Part shown: piece after piece, positions 17,576 through 26,037 of the stretch
Layout of the letters: each line of letters begins with the position of its first letter
Numbering within the stretch: the stretch's first letter is position 1
Assembly: GCF_900187605.1 (NCBI RefSeq)
Contig: NZ_FYEA01000002.1
Location: forward strand, 186,001 to 250,000
Source: Pseudomonas sp. Irchel 3H7
GTDB taxonomy: Bacteria > Pseudomonadota > Gammaproteobacteria > Pseudomonadales > Pseudomonadaceae
Reading direction: 5' to 3'
DNA: 64,000 nt
Made by a program: the position numbers and the translations under genes
Notes under the pieces: generated by a model
Told to the model about the DNA's origin: nothing
What the model saw: only the letters and a program-made list of their open reading frames with translations
Databases searched by the model: none

Positions 17576-18010
17576 GTGAACAAGACGATCAGTGCCGAGG
17601 ATTTGAACATTCAGCTCAAACACAACGATGACGCTGCACTGTTCAAATGGCTGCTCGCCAGTTTCCTGATGGGCAAGCGGATACAGGCCGAAATCGCCGC
17701 CGAAGCCTATCGGGTGATCGCTGATAAACACGGGCGCGATACACCGCGCAAACTGGCCGCGTGTAGCCATCGTGAACTGGTCGCGATGCTCGGTGAGGCG
17801 CACTACGTGCGTTACGACGAGACCACCGCCGTACGGCTGCACGCCTTGGCACGCCGGTTAAACGACGAATACGCGGGCAAGGTCAGCCATATGGTCGAGG
17901 CCAGCGCTAATCGCCAGGCGTTTGAGAAACGGCTGGCGGAGTTCGACGGCATCGGTCCGAAAACCGTGGAAATCTTCATGCGCGAGGCAAGCGCTGTGAT
18001 CAGCCTTTGA
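17576..18010 (+). CDS. HhH-type DNA glycosylase/endonuclease III-like protein
   Basis: A 144-residue protein. Near the C-terminus, FDGIGPKTVEIFMRE matches the helix-hairpin-helix of endonuclease III-family proteins. The earlier segment LFKWLLASFLMGKRIQAEIAAEAY resembles the first helices of the glycosylase fold (L-ASFL-G). It lacks the Cys cluster of Nth and is much shorter, so catalytic activity is uncertain; it may be a DNA-binding or repair-related protein. Initiation at GTG 17576 follows GGAGG at good spacing. Divergent from the DUF6555-GFA operon. Confidence 0.7.
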   Translation: MNKTISAEDLNIQLKHNDDAALFKWLLASFLMGKRIQAEIAAEAYRVIADKHGRDTPRKLAACSHRELVAMLGEAHYVRYDETTAVRLHALARRLNDEYAGKVSHMVEASANRQAFEKRLAEFDGIGPKTVEIFMREASAVISL

Positions 18011-18056
18011 TCGTGGGCCGTGACGAAAAGCGGTCACCGCCCAGATCGTGCAGAGC

Positions 18057-18647
18057 CTATTTGACTCGACGGCCAGAACGATTGATCGCCAACAGGCACA
18101 GCCCGACCAGCAGTGCGGCGCCTGCAACCAGCAGTGCCGAAGGTTGCATCGGCTGGCGCAAGCCTGATGCTGTATGCCGCTGCCATATCGCCAGTGGTCG
18201 GGTTTCAACGGTCGCTTCGTCAAACGTACGCAATGGTGAAACGGCTTCTGCCTGAAACGGCATTTCCTCGATGCTCAAACGCAGGCCATCTGACAGTTCC
18301 AGTGTCCGCGCGGTGATCGTGCCAACGATTCTGTCTGGATAAACCGGTTCGCCATTGGGGTCGAGTTGGTCATAGAAGAAGTTCTGCCCTTCGAGCCAGC
18401 CCACGGCCGTCTGCAACTCGGGGCCCAGGTAATACTTGCCGTCGAGGAAAAAGCCAGAAAACTGCGGCGCGCGCTCGACGCTTTCAATGCTGTAACGCTC
18501 ACCCGCTTTCATACCGGTTTCAGGGGCAATCATGGTCAATCCCTCCGCTGTAGGTTCAGCGGTAGAGAACACGGAGCGACCGTCGTTCCATGTAAAGGAG
18601 GAAAGGTAGCCGTTGTCCCGAAATGAACCGGTAAACGGTGAAAACAA
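18057..18647 (-). CDS. Hypothetical protein with C-terminal membrane anchor (possible 5' frameshift)
   Basis: About 196 residues, mostly soluble, ending in one hydrophobic helix (ALLVAGAALLVGLCLLAI) and a basic tail, RSGRRVK, which suggests a periplasmic or cytoplasmic domain anchored at its C-terminus. I do not recognise the family. The only in-frame start is a TTG at 18647 with a poor ribosome-binding site. The protein begins abruptly with LFSPFTGSFRDNGYLSSF. A different frame just upstream reads plausibly (APDEPVALLLRPVFIGASCF) and would join at a short T run, so a 1-nt frameshift near 18640-18647 is possible. Confidence 0.5.
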   Translation of the reverse strand: MFSPFTGSFRDNGYLSSFTWNDGRSVFSTAEPTAEGLTMIAPETGMKAGERYSIESVERAPQFSGFFLDGKYYLGPELQTAVGWLEGQNFFYDQLDPNGEPVYPDRIVGTITARTLELSDGLRLSIEEMPFQAEAVSPLRTFDEATVETRPLAIWQRHTASGLRQPMQPSALLVAGAALLVGLCLLAINRSGRRVK

Positions 18648-18775
18648 CTTGCCCCGATGAAGACCGGACGAAGTAGCAGCGCTACAGGTTCATCGGGTGC
18701 CAGGGCTTTTCTATGTCCGTCAGGCCCGAGGTGGCGTTTGAGGGGCGGCACCAAACGCTATCACCGGTGTGTGGC

Positions 18776-19654
18776 TCAGACAGTAGCGAGCAGCGGAAGA
18801 CGCGCCAACATGTTTTTCAACGCCAGTGCATCCCACGGCAGGTGTTCGGCGATGCCGATGCCTACAACGTCAGCAATGCTGGCAATGTCTGCCAGCAGCC
18901 GCACCACATGGGCGATAGACATCCTGCCTTGGGCGACGCCGTCAAACGTTCCCGGTGGTGCTTCTGGATTGGCGAACAGCAGCGAGCGGAAACCGTTCGG
19001 ATCCAGTACATCCAGATCCAAGTGAATGGCCAGGTGTTTCGCACCGGTAGAACGGAACCATTTCAGCACCGGTTCGCTGCTGTGGGCCAATTGCGCGGGG
19101 CTGGCATGTTGCAGTCCCAGGCGTTCAATCAGAGCGGTTTCCACAGGCATTGTTTCCATCAAACCGGCATACATCACGTTTGCCGGTTTCAGCGGACATT
19201 TGACTGCAGCAGCAAAGTCCGCATCACCTTCGCCCAGCAGATTGCCCAGCACCATGGCGTGGGCATTGGCGAAGTCCGCAGGCGTTAACACGTCGGGGTG
19301 TGCATCGACCCAGAGCACGGCAAGGTCGCCGGCATAGCGCTCGTTGAGGTAGGCGAACGGTGCGAGATCCACCAGACAATCACCGCCGAGAATGACCATC
19401 CGATCCGGTGCATGCTCATCGATAATCGCCCGCGCACTGTGCAGTTGTTGCAACAACGCGCTACGCCCGCGGATCCCGCTCTCCATCGGTAATGGCTCGT
19501 CACTTGGCATTGCGACCGGCACCTCAGCCACCGGCCCGTGCGGATCGGGTGCCAGCCAGGCCAACAGTTGCGCGCCGAAATGATAAGGAGGGTTGTTGCC
19601 ACCCTGCCATTGGGGGAAAAGCAGGCGCAGGGTTTTATCGTTCGAAGGGGTCAT
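18776..19654 (-). CDS. Arginase/agmatinase-family ureohydrolase-like protein
   Basis: A 292-residue ureohydrolase-fold protein. Metal-binding motifs are recognisable: ILGGDCLVDL replaces the usual GGDHS, then WVDAHPDVL (D-A-H-x-D) and HLDLDVLDP (D-x-D). The His of GGDH is replaced by Cys here, so one manganese ligand is altered; the product may be a divergent enzyme of this fold rather than a true arginase. The C-terminal VVGIGIAEHLPWD carries the conserved Glu. It lies next to a broken AraC regulator on the same strand and near a GABA-type permease, hinting at guanidino/amino compound metabolism. Confidence 0.8.
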   Translation of the reverse strand: MTPSNDKTLRLLFPQWQGGNNPPYHFGAQLLAWLAPDPHGPVAEVPVAMPSDEPLPMESGIRGRSALLQQLHSARAIIDEHAPDRMVILGGDCLVDLAPFAYLNERYAGDLAVLWVDAHPDVLTPADFANAHAMVLGNLLGEGDADFAAAVKCPLKPANVMYAGLMETMPVETALIERLGLQHASPAQLAHSSEPVLKWFRSTGAKHLAIHLDLDVLDPNGFRSLLFANPEAPPGTFDGVAQGRMSIAHVVRLLADIASIADVVGIGIAEHLPWDALALKNMLARLPLLATV

Positions 19655-19818
19655 GCCGAGATTCCTGATGGGGGCGAGCAGACGGCTCAGAGGCGAAAAA
19701 GTACGGTGCCGGTGGCCTGGCGCGATTCGAGACGCGCTTAAGCCGTGTCATGGTGACGATGACCGCTATCGTGCGCTTTGCTGAACTGGCCAGACACTTC
19801 GCCTGACTGGCCAAGCGG

Positions 19819-20747
19819 TCATTGCTGTTTCGAAAAGACGCTGGGTGAAACGCCAAAAGCGCTTTTGAAGGCGCGGCTGAAGTGCGCCATGTTGGTGAAA
19901 CCAAAGCAGGGTGCGACTTCGCTGACGCTGCGAGACGGGCCTTTCATCAGCGCCGTCCGGCAAGCCTGAAGGCGTTGCTGCCACAGCCAGCGAGTGGCCG
20001 TTGTGCCCTCCATGGCGAACAGGCGGCTGAGTGCGCGCGGGGAGACATGAATGGCTTGTGCGATGGCCGCGAGGTCCAGCCCGGTGTCCTCAAGGTTGGC
20101 CAGCAGAAGTCTTTGGCTTTCATCAGTTGCGCGTCATGACGGCTCGAGTGGCCAAGATCCGCGAGGTCGAACGCGCCTTCGAAAGCTGTGGCCAGCACTT
20201 CCAGCAACGCGCCACTCAAGCGTTCGCCGGCACGGGTTTGCTGAGGGCCGGTATCGAGCACTTCAATCATCATGTTGCCGGCCAGTCTTGCCAGTGCCGA
20301 ATGGCTGTCGAGCGTGCGACTGACCAGGGCTTCGGGTCTGGGCAAGTGCTGGATCAATCGTTCGCGGGGGATCGCAATGACGATCTGATCGTCTCCCTTG
20401 GGGAAACGGCACCGGTAGGGTTCGGCACTGTTGAACAGCACGATATCGCCGCGAGCCTGTACCGATCGTCGCCCGCGTTGTTCCAGTTCGGCTTCTGTGC
20501 TGAGGGTGAAGCAAAGAAAAAACTGCTCAACGCCTGAATCTGTCTGTCTGCTTTCGTATTCGATGGGCGCCGATGAGATGTGCGTCAGCAGAATATCGCC
20601 TAGCGTGTTAGCGCTGAGGCGACCATCGAATGGCGTGTCGGACAGCGTGCGCTGGGTGGTCAGGCCGTAGGTGGCGCACACTACCTCGCTCCAATAGTCG
20701 AGCCGCTCTTTGGCAAGCAAGGATCGAGGAGGGTAGAGAATGGCCAT
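19819..20747 (-). pseudogene. AraC-family regulator interrupted by a 1-nt frameshift
   Basis: An AraC-binding-like sensor domain (residues 1-~200) reads normally from ATG 20747. After HDAQLMKAK the frame changes near the T run at 20112-20114. In the next frame the expected continuation appears (LLLANLEDTGLDL, then HVSPRALSRLFAMEG). It leads into a perfect AraC HTH end (VSEVAPCFGFTNMAHFSRAFKSAFG) that stops at 19819. In the original frame the product ends in an unrelated tail at 19947 and lacks the DNA-binding domain. One missing A on the minus strand explains everything. This is either a real inactivation or a sequencing error. Confidence 0.82.
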
Positions 20748-20922
20748 TGTCGTAGTAACTGACTCGCAGAGTGGGTTCGGCTAGCAAGGATGCTATCAGA
20801 CCAGCAGGCTCAACGAACCCGAAAGCTATTCAGAGACTGCTCGCTGACGGATGGATATCTATATCGACCATCCGGTCTCCGCATGTCGATATCAGACACA
20901 ACCATGGCGCACTCAGGCTACT

Positions 20923-20939
20923 GGATTGTCGGACAATCC
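20923..20939. promoter_or_regulatory. Perfect palindrome GGATTGTC-G-GACAATCC, candidate operator
   Basis: A 17-bp perfect inverted repeat about 170 bp upstream of the amino acid permease start. Its core TTGTCGGACAA fits the TnGTnnnACnA type recognised by FadR-subfamily GntR regulators. No such regulator is encoded nearby, so the binding protein is unknown. Confidence 0.5.
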
Positions 20940-20969
20940 CGGTAAGGTGACGCGTCTTCACGTCAAAAT

Positions 20970-20992
20970 AACCCCATCCAGATCATGGGGTT
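20970..20992. other. Hairpin AACCCCAT / ATGGGGTT in the permease leader
   Basis: An 8-bp inverted repeat with a 7-nt loop lies about 115 nt before the permease start. It has no T run, so it is not a standard terminator; it may be a leader RNA hairpin or a protein site. Confidence 0.35.
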
Positions 20993-21107
20993 AATAAGAA
21001 CTGCGGCGGTTGAACGGGCTTCTTTCGGGAAGTTCAGCAGGCAACGATCGTGCTCGTTTGCCGGAGTCAACTCGCTTAAATGTCGATCAGCAGAGAACAA
21101 AAAACCA

Positions 21108-22508
21108 ATGATCAGCCCGAACTCAACGGATTCGAGTAGCCAATTGGCGCAGGGCTTCAAGCCTCGTCACGTCACCATGCTATCCATCGCCGGGATTATC
21201 GGCGCCGGATTGTTCGTAGGTTCAGGACATGCCATTGCGGCGGCGGGGCCGGCGGTTCTGTTGGCTTATCTGTTCTCCGGTTTGCTCGTCGTGCTGGTCA
21301 TGCGCATGCTCGGCGAGATGGCGGTGGCCAATCCCGACACCGGGTCGTTCTCGACCTATGCCGACCAGGCCATCGGGCGCTGGGCGGGCTTCACCATTGG
21401 CTGGTTGTACTGGTGGTTCTGGGTTCTGGTCATTCCTATCGAAGCGCTGGCGGCCGGGCATGTGCTTAACCAATGGTTTCCGCAGGTTGATGCCTGGCTG
21501 TTCGCGTTGGGCTCGATCATTGCGCTGGTGGTGACCAACCTGTTCAGCGTGTCCAAGTACGGTGAATTCGAATTCTGGTTCGCCATGGCCAAGGTCGTGG
21601 CGATCATCGGTTTTATCGGCGTTGGTTTCGCCGTGTTGATGGGCTGGATTCCCGACAGGGAAGTCAGCGGCTTGAGCGGATTGATGGCCGAGCACGGCGG
21701 GTTTGCGCCCAATGGCTTGTCAGCGGTGGTCGGTGCTTTCATCACCATCATGTTCAGCTTCATCGGAACCGAAGCGGTGACCATCGCCGCCGCCGAATCG
21801 AATGATCCGTCGCGCAACATTGCCAAGGCCACGCGCTCGGTGATCTGGCGTATTGGCGTGTTTTACCTGCTGTCGATCTTCGTCGTCATCTCTGTGGTGC
21901 CGTGGAACGATCCGTTGCTGGCCTCGGTCGGGTCTTATCAGCGCGCCCTGGAAATCATGAATATCCCCCACGCCAAGTTCATGGTCGACGTCGTCGTGCT
22001 GATTGCCGTGGCCAGTTGCATGAACTCCTCGATCTACATTGCCTCGCGCATGTTGTACTCGCTGGGCCGGCGTGGCGATGCGCCGAAGATGCTCAAGGCG
22101 ACATCCTCGGAAGGTGTACCGCGCGCAGCGGTCATCGCCAGCACCGTGATCGGTGCGTCAATTACCGTGTGGAGCTATTTCATGCCTGCCGGGCTGTTTC
22201 AATTCCTGCTGGCCAGCTCCGGGGCGATTGCCTTGCTGGTATACCTCGCGATCGCGGTATCGCAGTTGCGCATGCGGCGGATACTGCGCCAGCGCAACGT
22301 CGAGCTGACTTTTCGCATGTGGCTGTTTCCGTGGCTGACGTGGCTGGTGATTGTGTTCATCTGCGCAGCGCTGGCGGTGATGATGATCACTCCTGAACAT
22401 CGCACCGAAGTCACCACAACTATTGGCCTGGCGCTGGCGATTTCCTTTATTGGCCTGTTGACGTCGCGGCATCCTGCGCCGGCGGCGAGGGTTACGTCGG
22501 TGGGGTAG
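21108..22508 (+). CDS. gabP: GABA permease-type amino acid transporter
   Basis: A 466-residue APC-superfamily permease with 12 predicted membrane segments. TM1 contains the substrate-binding GIIGAGLFVGSG motif after the signature LAQGFKPRHVTMLSIAG. WYWW-type GWLYWWFWVLVIPIEA is typical of GabP-like proteins. It probably imports gamma-aminobutyrate or a related amino acid. The frame is open upstream, but ATG 21108 gives the family's usual short N-terminus. It is followed after 85 nt by a GlxA-family regulator on the same strand. A perfect GntR-like palindrome lies in its 360-nt upstream region. Confidence 0.85.
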   Translation: MISPNSTDSSSQLAQGFKPRHVTMLSIAGIIGAGLFVGSGHAIAAAGPAVLLAYLFSGLLVVLVMRMLGEMAVANPDTGSFSTYADQAIGRWAGFTIGWLYWWFWVLVIPIEALAAGHVLNQWFPQVDAWLFALGSIIALVVTNLFSVSKYGEFEFWFAMAKVVAIIGFIGVGFAVLMGWIPDREVSGLSGLMAEHGGFAPNGLSAVVGAFITIMFSFIGTEAVTIAAAESNDPSRNIAKATRSVIWRIGVFYLLSIFVVISVVPWNDPLLASVGSYQRALEIMNIPHAKFMVDVVVLIAVASCMNSSIYIASRMLYSLGRRGDAPKMLKATSSEGVPRAAVIASTVIGASITVWSYFMPAGLFQFLLASSGAIALLVYLAIAVSQLRMRRILRQRNVELTFRMWLFPWLTWLVIVFICAALAVMMITPEHRTEVTTTIGLALAISFIGLLTSRHPAPAARVTSVG

Positions 22509-22530
22509 GCGGTTGCGCCGAACCTGATAC

Positions 22531-22553
22531 TCCCTTCGCGAAAGCCGAAGGGA
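22531..22553 (+). other. Hairpin between permease and regulator genes
   Basis: TCCCTTCG and CGAAGGGA form an 8-bp stem around a 7-nt loop, directly after the permease stop. No T run follows. It may stabilise the permease mRNA end or attenuate read-through into the regulator gene. Confidence 0.45.
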
Positions 22554-22593
22554 ATGACAGACGCCTGCGTCTCAGACCGATTCTTATGAGGAC

Positions 22594-23697
22594 ATGATGT
22601 CATCGATCTCCGCCGTGGCCGACGGTGCGACGCAGTCCGTCGGGTTTCTGCTGTTAGACAAATTCACCCTCATGTCGCTGGCGTCCGCCGTCGAGCCATT
22701 GCGCATGGCCAATCAACTGACCGGGCGAACGCTGTATCGCTGGCACACCTTCAGCGCCAATGGCGCGGCGGTCTGGGCCAGTGACGGCGTGCCGATCACC
22801 CCGGATGGCTCGTGGAGTAATCCCTCCGTGGCGGACACGGTCATCGTCTGCGGTGGTGTCGGCATCCAGAGCGCAATTACCCGCGAGCACACGACGTGGC
22901 TGCAAGCCCTGGCGCGGCAATCGAAACGCTTGGGCGGGGTGTGCACCGGCAGTTGGGCGCTGGCCAAGGCCGGGTTGCTCGACGGTTACGAGTGCAGCGT
23001 GCACTGGGAATTTCTGGCGGCCATGCAGGAAGCTTTTCCGCGCGTCAACGTCAGCACCAGTCTGTTTACCCTCGACCGCAACCGCTTCACCAGCTCCGGC
23101 GGCACTGCGCCGCTGGACATGATGCTGCACCTGATTGCCCGCGATCATGGTCGTGAACTGGCCACCGCCATCTCCGAGATGTTCGTCTACGAGCGCATCC
23201 GCAACGAGCAGGATCATCAGCGCGTGCCGCTCAAGCATGTGGTCGGCACGCACCAGCCCAAGCTGCAAGAAGTCGTTGCGTTGATGGAAGCCAATCTTGA
23301 AGAGCCGATCGACCTGGACAACCTGGCCGAATACGTGGATCTGTCACGGCGGCAGTTGGAGCGGTTGTTTCAGAAGTACCTGCAATGCACGCCGTCGCGC
23401 TACTACTTGAGGTTGCGGCTTATTCGCGCGCGACAACTGCTCAAGCAAACCTCCTTGTCGATCGTTGAGCTGGCGTATGTCTGCGGTTTCGTCTCCACGC
23501 CGCATTTCTCCAAATGCTATCGCGAGCACTTTGGCGTACCGCCGAGCGACGAGCGATCAGGTTCTGAAATGAGCCGTAAATCGGCATCGCCACGGTCAGT
23601 GACCAAACCGCTGACGACGCTCGACCAAGCGCGCAATGAATCGACGTTTGCCAGTGTCCGAATGATGGAGCGTGCAGATCTGGCGTCCACGGGATGA
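22594..23697 (+). CDS. GlxA-family transcriptional regulator (DJ-1/PfpI + AraC HTH)
   Basis: A 367-residue protein. Residues 10-~175 form a DJ-1/PfpI-like sensor domain (VGFLLLDKFTLMSLASAVEPLR, and the nucleophile-elbow region GVCTGSWALAKAGLL), followed by an AraC double HTH (EPIDLDNLAEYVDLSRRQLERLF and SIVELAYVCGFVSTPHFSKCYREHFG). This layout is shared by GbdR, CdhR and ArgR, which control catabolism of betaine, carnitine and arginine in Pseudomonas. An extra ~45-residue polar tail follows the HTH. By position it probably controls the adjacent permease; the effector is unknown. Confidence 0.88.
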   Translation: MMSSISAVADGATQSVGFLLLDKFTLMSLASAVEPLRMANQLTGRTLYRWHTFSANGAAVWASDGVPITPDGSWSNPSVADTVIVCGGVGIQSAITREHTTWLQALARQSKRLGGVCTGSWALAKAGLLDGYECSVHWEFLAAMQEAFPRVNVSTSLFTLDRNRFTSSGGTAPLDMMLHLIARDHGRELATAISEMFVYERIRNEQDHQRVPLKHVVGTHQPKLQEVVALMEANLEEPIDLDNLAEYVDLSRRQLERLFQKYLQCTPSRYYLRLRLIRARQLLKQTSLSIVELAYVCGFVSTPHFSKCYREHFGVPPSDERSGSEMSRKSASPRSVTKPLTTLDQARNESTFASVRMMERADLASTG

Positions 23698-23830
23698 TCG
23701 GTCGGTCTGCTTTGACAGTTGATCACTGCAGATTCCGCATACGTATAGTTCTTGCTCCATTGCGCGGTTGCCAATAAACCCTCCTGTTAAGGTCAATGAA
23801 GCCGGTGAGTCACCGGCACCAGGAGGGATC

Positions 23831-24244
23831 ATGAACGCCACGCCAATTCCCGAAGGTTTCACCCCGTTTACCCGTAGCAGTCCGTTGCTTGATTTGCTGG
23901 GCCCGATCTACGCGCGAGGCAGTGGGCTGCAATTGGAACTGGGATTGTTGACTGACTCACGCCATGCCAATGGCCGTGGCACCTTGCATGGTGGTGTATT
24001 GGCGACATTGGCCGATGTCGGGATGGGTTATGCCATGGCGTTTTCCAGCGACCCTCCGCAGCCATTGATCACCGCGAGCATGACTCTGGATTATCTCGGC
24101 GCGGTAAAAATGAATGAGTGGCTGGAAGTGCGTTTGGAGCATTCGAAAAAGGGACGTCAACTGGCGTTTGCTGCCGTTAGTTTGCATGTTGGGGAGCGAA
24201 CGGTTGCGCGGGCCAGTGCGGTGTTTGCGGTGCCGGTGAGTTGA
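23831..24244 (+). CDS. PaaI-family hotdog thioesterase
   Basis: A 137-residue hotdog-fold protein with the PaaI signature: HANGRGTLHGGVLATLADVGMGYAM (HGG followed by the catalytic-region Asp) and a SMTLDYLGAVKMNEWLEV strand. It probably hydrolyses an acyl-CoA. ATG 23831 follows AGGAGG; an earlier in-frame start has no such site. It stands alone between the GlxA regulator and the accessory island. Confidence 0.87.
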   Translation: MNATPIPEGFTPFTRSSPLLDLLGPIYARGSGLQLELGLLTDSRHANGRGTLHGGVLATLADVGMGYAMAFSSDPPQPLITASMTLDYLGAVKMNEWLEVRLEHSKKGRQLAFAAVSLHVGERTVARASAVFAVPVS

Positions 24245-24335
24245 AAGTGAGTATTCGTCAAAGCGTTGGTTACTGTGCCATTAACCCTTGCGCCACTGCA
24301 TCTTTTGGCGCACCCGTTGAAACTCGTACGGTAAG

Positions 24336-24359
24336 CCAATCAGGGCCGTTTCTGATTGG
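24336..24359 (+). terminator. Terminator-like hairpin after thioesterase gene
   Basis: CCAATCAG and CTGATTGG form an 8-bp stem with an 8-nt loop, followed by GGTTTCGG. The T run is weak, so efficiency is doubtful. Otherwise the 338-nt gap 24245-24582 shows nothing but the probable promoter region of the island. Confidence 0.45.
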
Positions 24360-24582
24360 GTTTCGGCCGCGTCGATAGAACTTTGGTCGGTGTCTGGCGT
24401 GATGGCATTTCGATGTCTTCCTGTGCATAATCGGACGCCGCTGCCAAAGCAGACTGAAGTGGAATCATGGGAAAGGGAGCACCTTCGTGCGCCTTTTCGA
24501 CATCATATTGGCGATCTTGGAGATGGATCGGCCAGCCAGTTTCAGTCAGTCGCGAGCAGCTTTGAGATCGAAAGGAATCAGC

Positions 24583-25899
24583 ATGACGCAGAGGGTGGTG
24601 CAAACGATTTCTCGTGCCTGGTCGCGCATGGGAGAGCTGAGTCGACTTCGGACTCCGTCCCAACGCAGTGAATACATCGTTGAAGGTTTCGCCGATGACC
24701 GGGTGATCGTATTGGTCGCCTCCAAGCGCCACGTCCTGCTCAGATCGGCGTTCGAAGCGGCGCTGAATTACCTTCACCAACACAGCCATGGGATTGAAAG
24801 TCCGTGCCTGATCAAGTCAAACAATGACCCGGCGCTATCCGGCCCGCTCTGTCGTGCCAGTAGAGTCACGTTGAGCGGGGCGTACGGCCCGCGAAACATC
24901 AATTACGTACTGCCAATTCTGCAAGCACTCGGCGTGGTCGATATTCGCACATCGACGCCTAATGCTGTCTGGCTCGTGACGCCTCTCGCAGCCAATGATC
25001 TTTCATTTTCGAACCCGGTACGACGAGTCGGGAAGGGTTTGCTCACTGCCAGGCAATTTGATTTTGCTCAGTATCTGAGCGGTTTATGGACAGGTGCAGC
25101 AGGTTCGTTTTCGCATCGCTACAAGGTCAGTAGGCACCATTCCTGGAAAGACTGGAGAGCTCGGCATGGCGCCAGCGATTGGTGGTGCCAGAGCTTAAGC
25201 CAAGCGAACCAGCACTATTGCTGGCGTGAAAAGGCTGCCCCGCATGATTTTGCGAGTATTGCAGCTGAGCTGCGCAAGAGTCTGGAGAACAATGATGAAG
25301 CCGCGGCGTTGGTCGCGTGCAAGGCGATCTTTGCCTGGGGTGGCGTTGCTCGAAAGGCTGACGATGCTTCTTTGCAGTGGGTCGAGTTGCAGGCGGCAGC
25401 CAAGACCTTGTGCCGTTCAATCCGCAGGGCCGTTAAGTTGCTTGACCGCGCATGTGCAGACCCGCTGGACGATTTCAACGGAAAAACACTGTTGATGAAT
25501 TCAGCGATGACCAAGATCTATGCCGCAGCGGCGCCGGACAGCTTGATTATTTATGACGGTCGTGTGGGTGCGGCATTGGGGTTGTTGGCGCGCACTTGGC
25601 TTTTGGCAAATGCTGAGCGCACGGTTCCTACGGATTTGGCATTTCGCTGGGGCCCGAATACCAAGACCGCGAACCAGAAGGATGAAACGAGAAATCCTTC
25701 GCAAGACCTCTTCATTTTCACAAACCTCTATACCACCTCCAGCGACATTCCTGCACGCAACAGGGAGTGGGCTGAGCTTGTGCGGATGAGCAGCCGCTTG
25801 CTGTGGACTACGGGCAAAGTTCTCGACGCGCAGAGTTACACGGTGACATTAAGCATGTTGGAGCGTTCGTTGTTTATGTTGGGGTATGACGTTCGCTGA
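24583..25899 (+). CDS. Unknown 438-aa protein at the head of the RdcAB island
   Basis: I do not recognise the family. The N-terminal ~130 residues are basic and helix-rich (GPRNINYVLPILQALGVVDIRT could be a winged-helix-like segment). A mid-region is rich in Trp/His (HHSWKDWRARHGASDWWCQSLSQ). The C-terminal third contains MNSAMTKIYAAAAPDSLIIYDGRVGAALG, a pattern like the (S/T)K-x-h-x-x-x-x-P-x-x-h-x-h-h-D-x-R-V segment of several uncharacterised proteins. ATG 24583 is supported by AAAGGA 7 nt upstream. It ends 138 nt before rdcA on the same strand and is probably part of the island. Confidence 0.7.
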   Translation: MTQRVVQTISRAWSRMGELSRLRTPSQRSEYIVEGFADDRVIVLVASKRHVLLRSAFEAALNYLHQHSHGIESPCLIKSNNDPALSGPLCRASRVTLSGAYGPRNINYVLPILQALGVVDIRTSTPNAVWLVTPLAANDLSFSNPVRRVGKGLLTARQFDFAQYLSGLWTGAAGSFSHRYKVSRHHSWKDWRARHGASDWWCQSLSQANQHYCWREKAAPHDFASIAAELRKSLENNDEAAALVACKAIFAWGGVARKADDASLQWVELQAAAKTLCRSIRRAVKLLDRACADPLDDFNGKTLLMNSAMTKIYAAAAPDSLIIYDGRVGAALGLLARTWLLANAERTVPTDLAFRWGPNTKTANQKDETRNPSQDLFIFTNLYTTSSDIPARNREWAELVRMSSRLLWTTGKVLDAQSYTVTLSMLERSLFMLGYDVR

Positions 25900-26037
25900 T
25901 AGCACGCCGTGAGTTTTCAAGTTTCTGAGGCGTTGGTCATGATCCCTTCGTTATTTGATGCAGTGACAGCTGTTGTGAGTAAAGCATTGGCAGATTCAAG
26001 GACCGCAATCCGGGCCGCTAATTTTCAAGGAGATCAG

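Noticed and set aside
25909..26037. Upstream GTG/ATG starts for rdcA
   Set aside because: They lack a good ribosome-binding site, and the E. coli homologue starts at the residue matching ATG 26038, which has AAGGAG.
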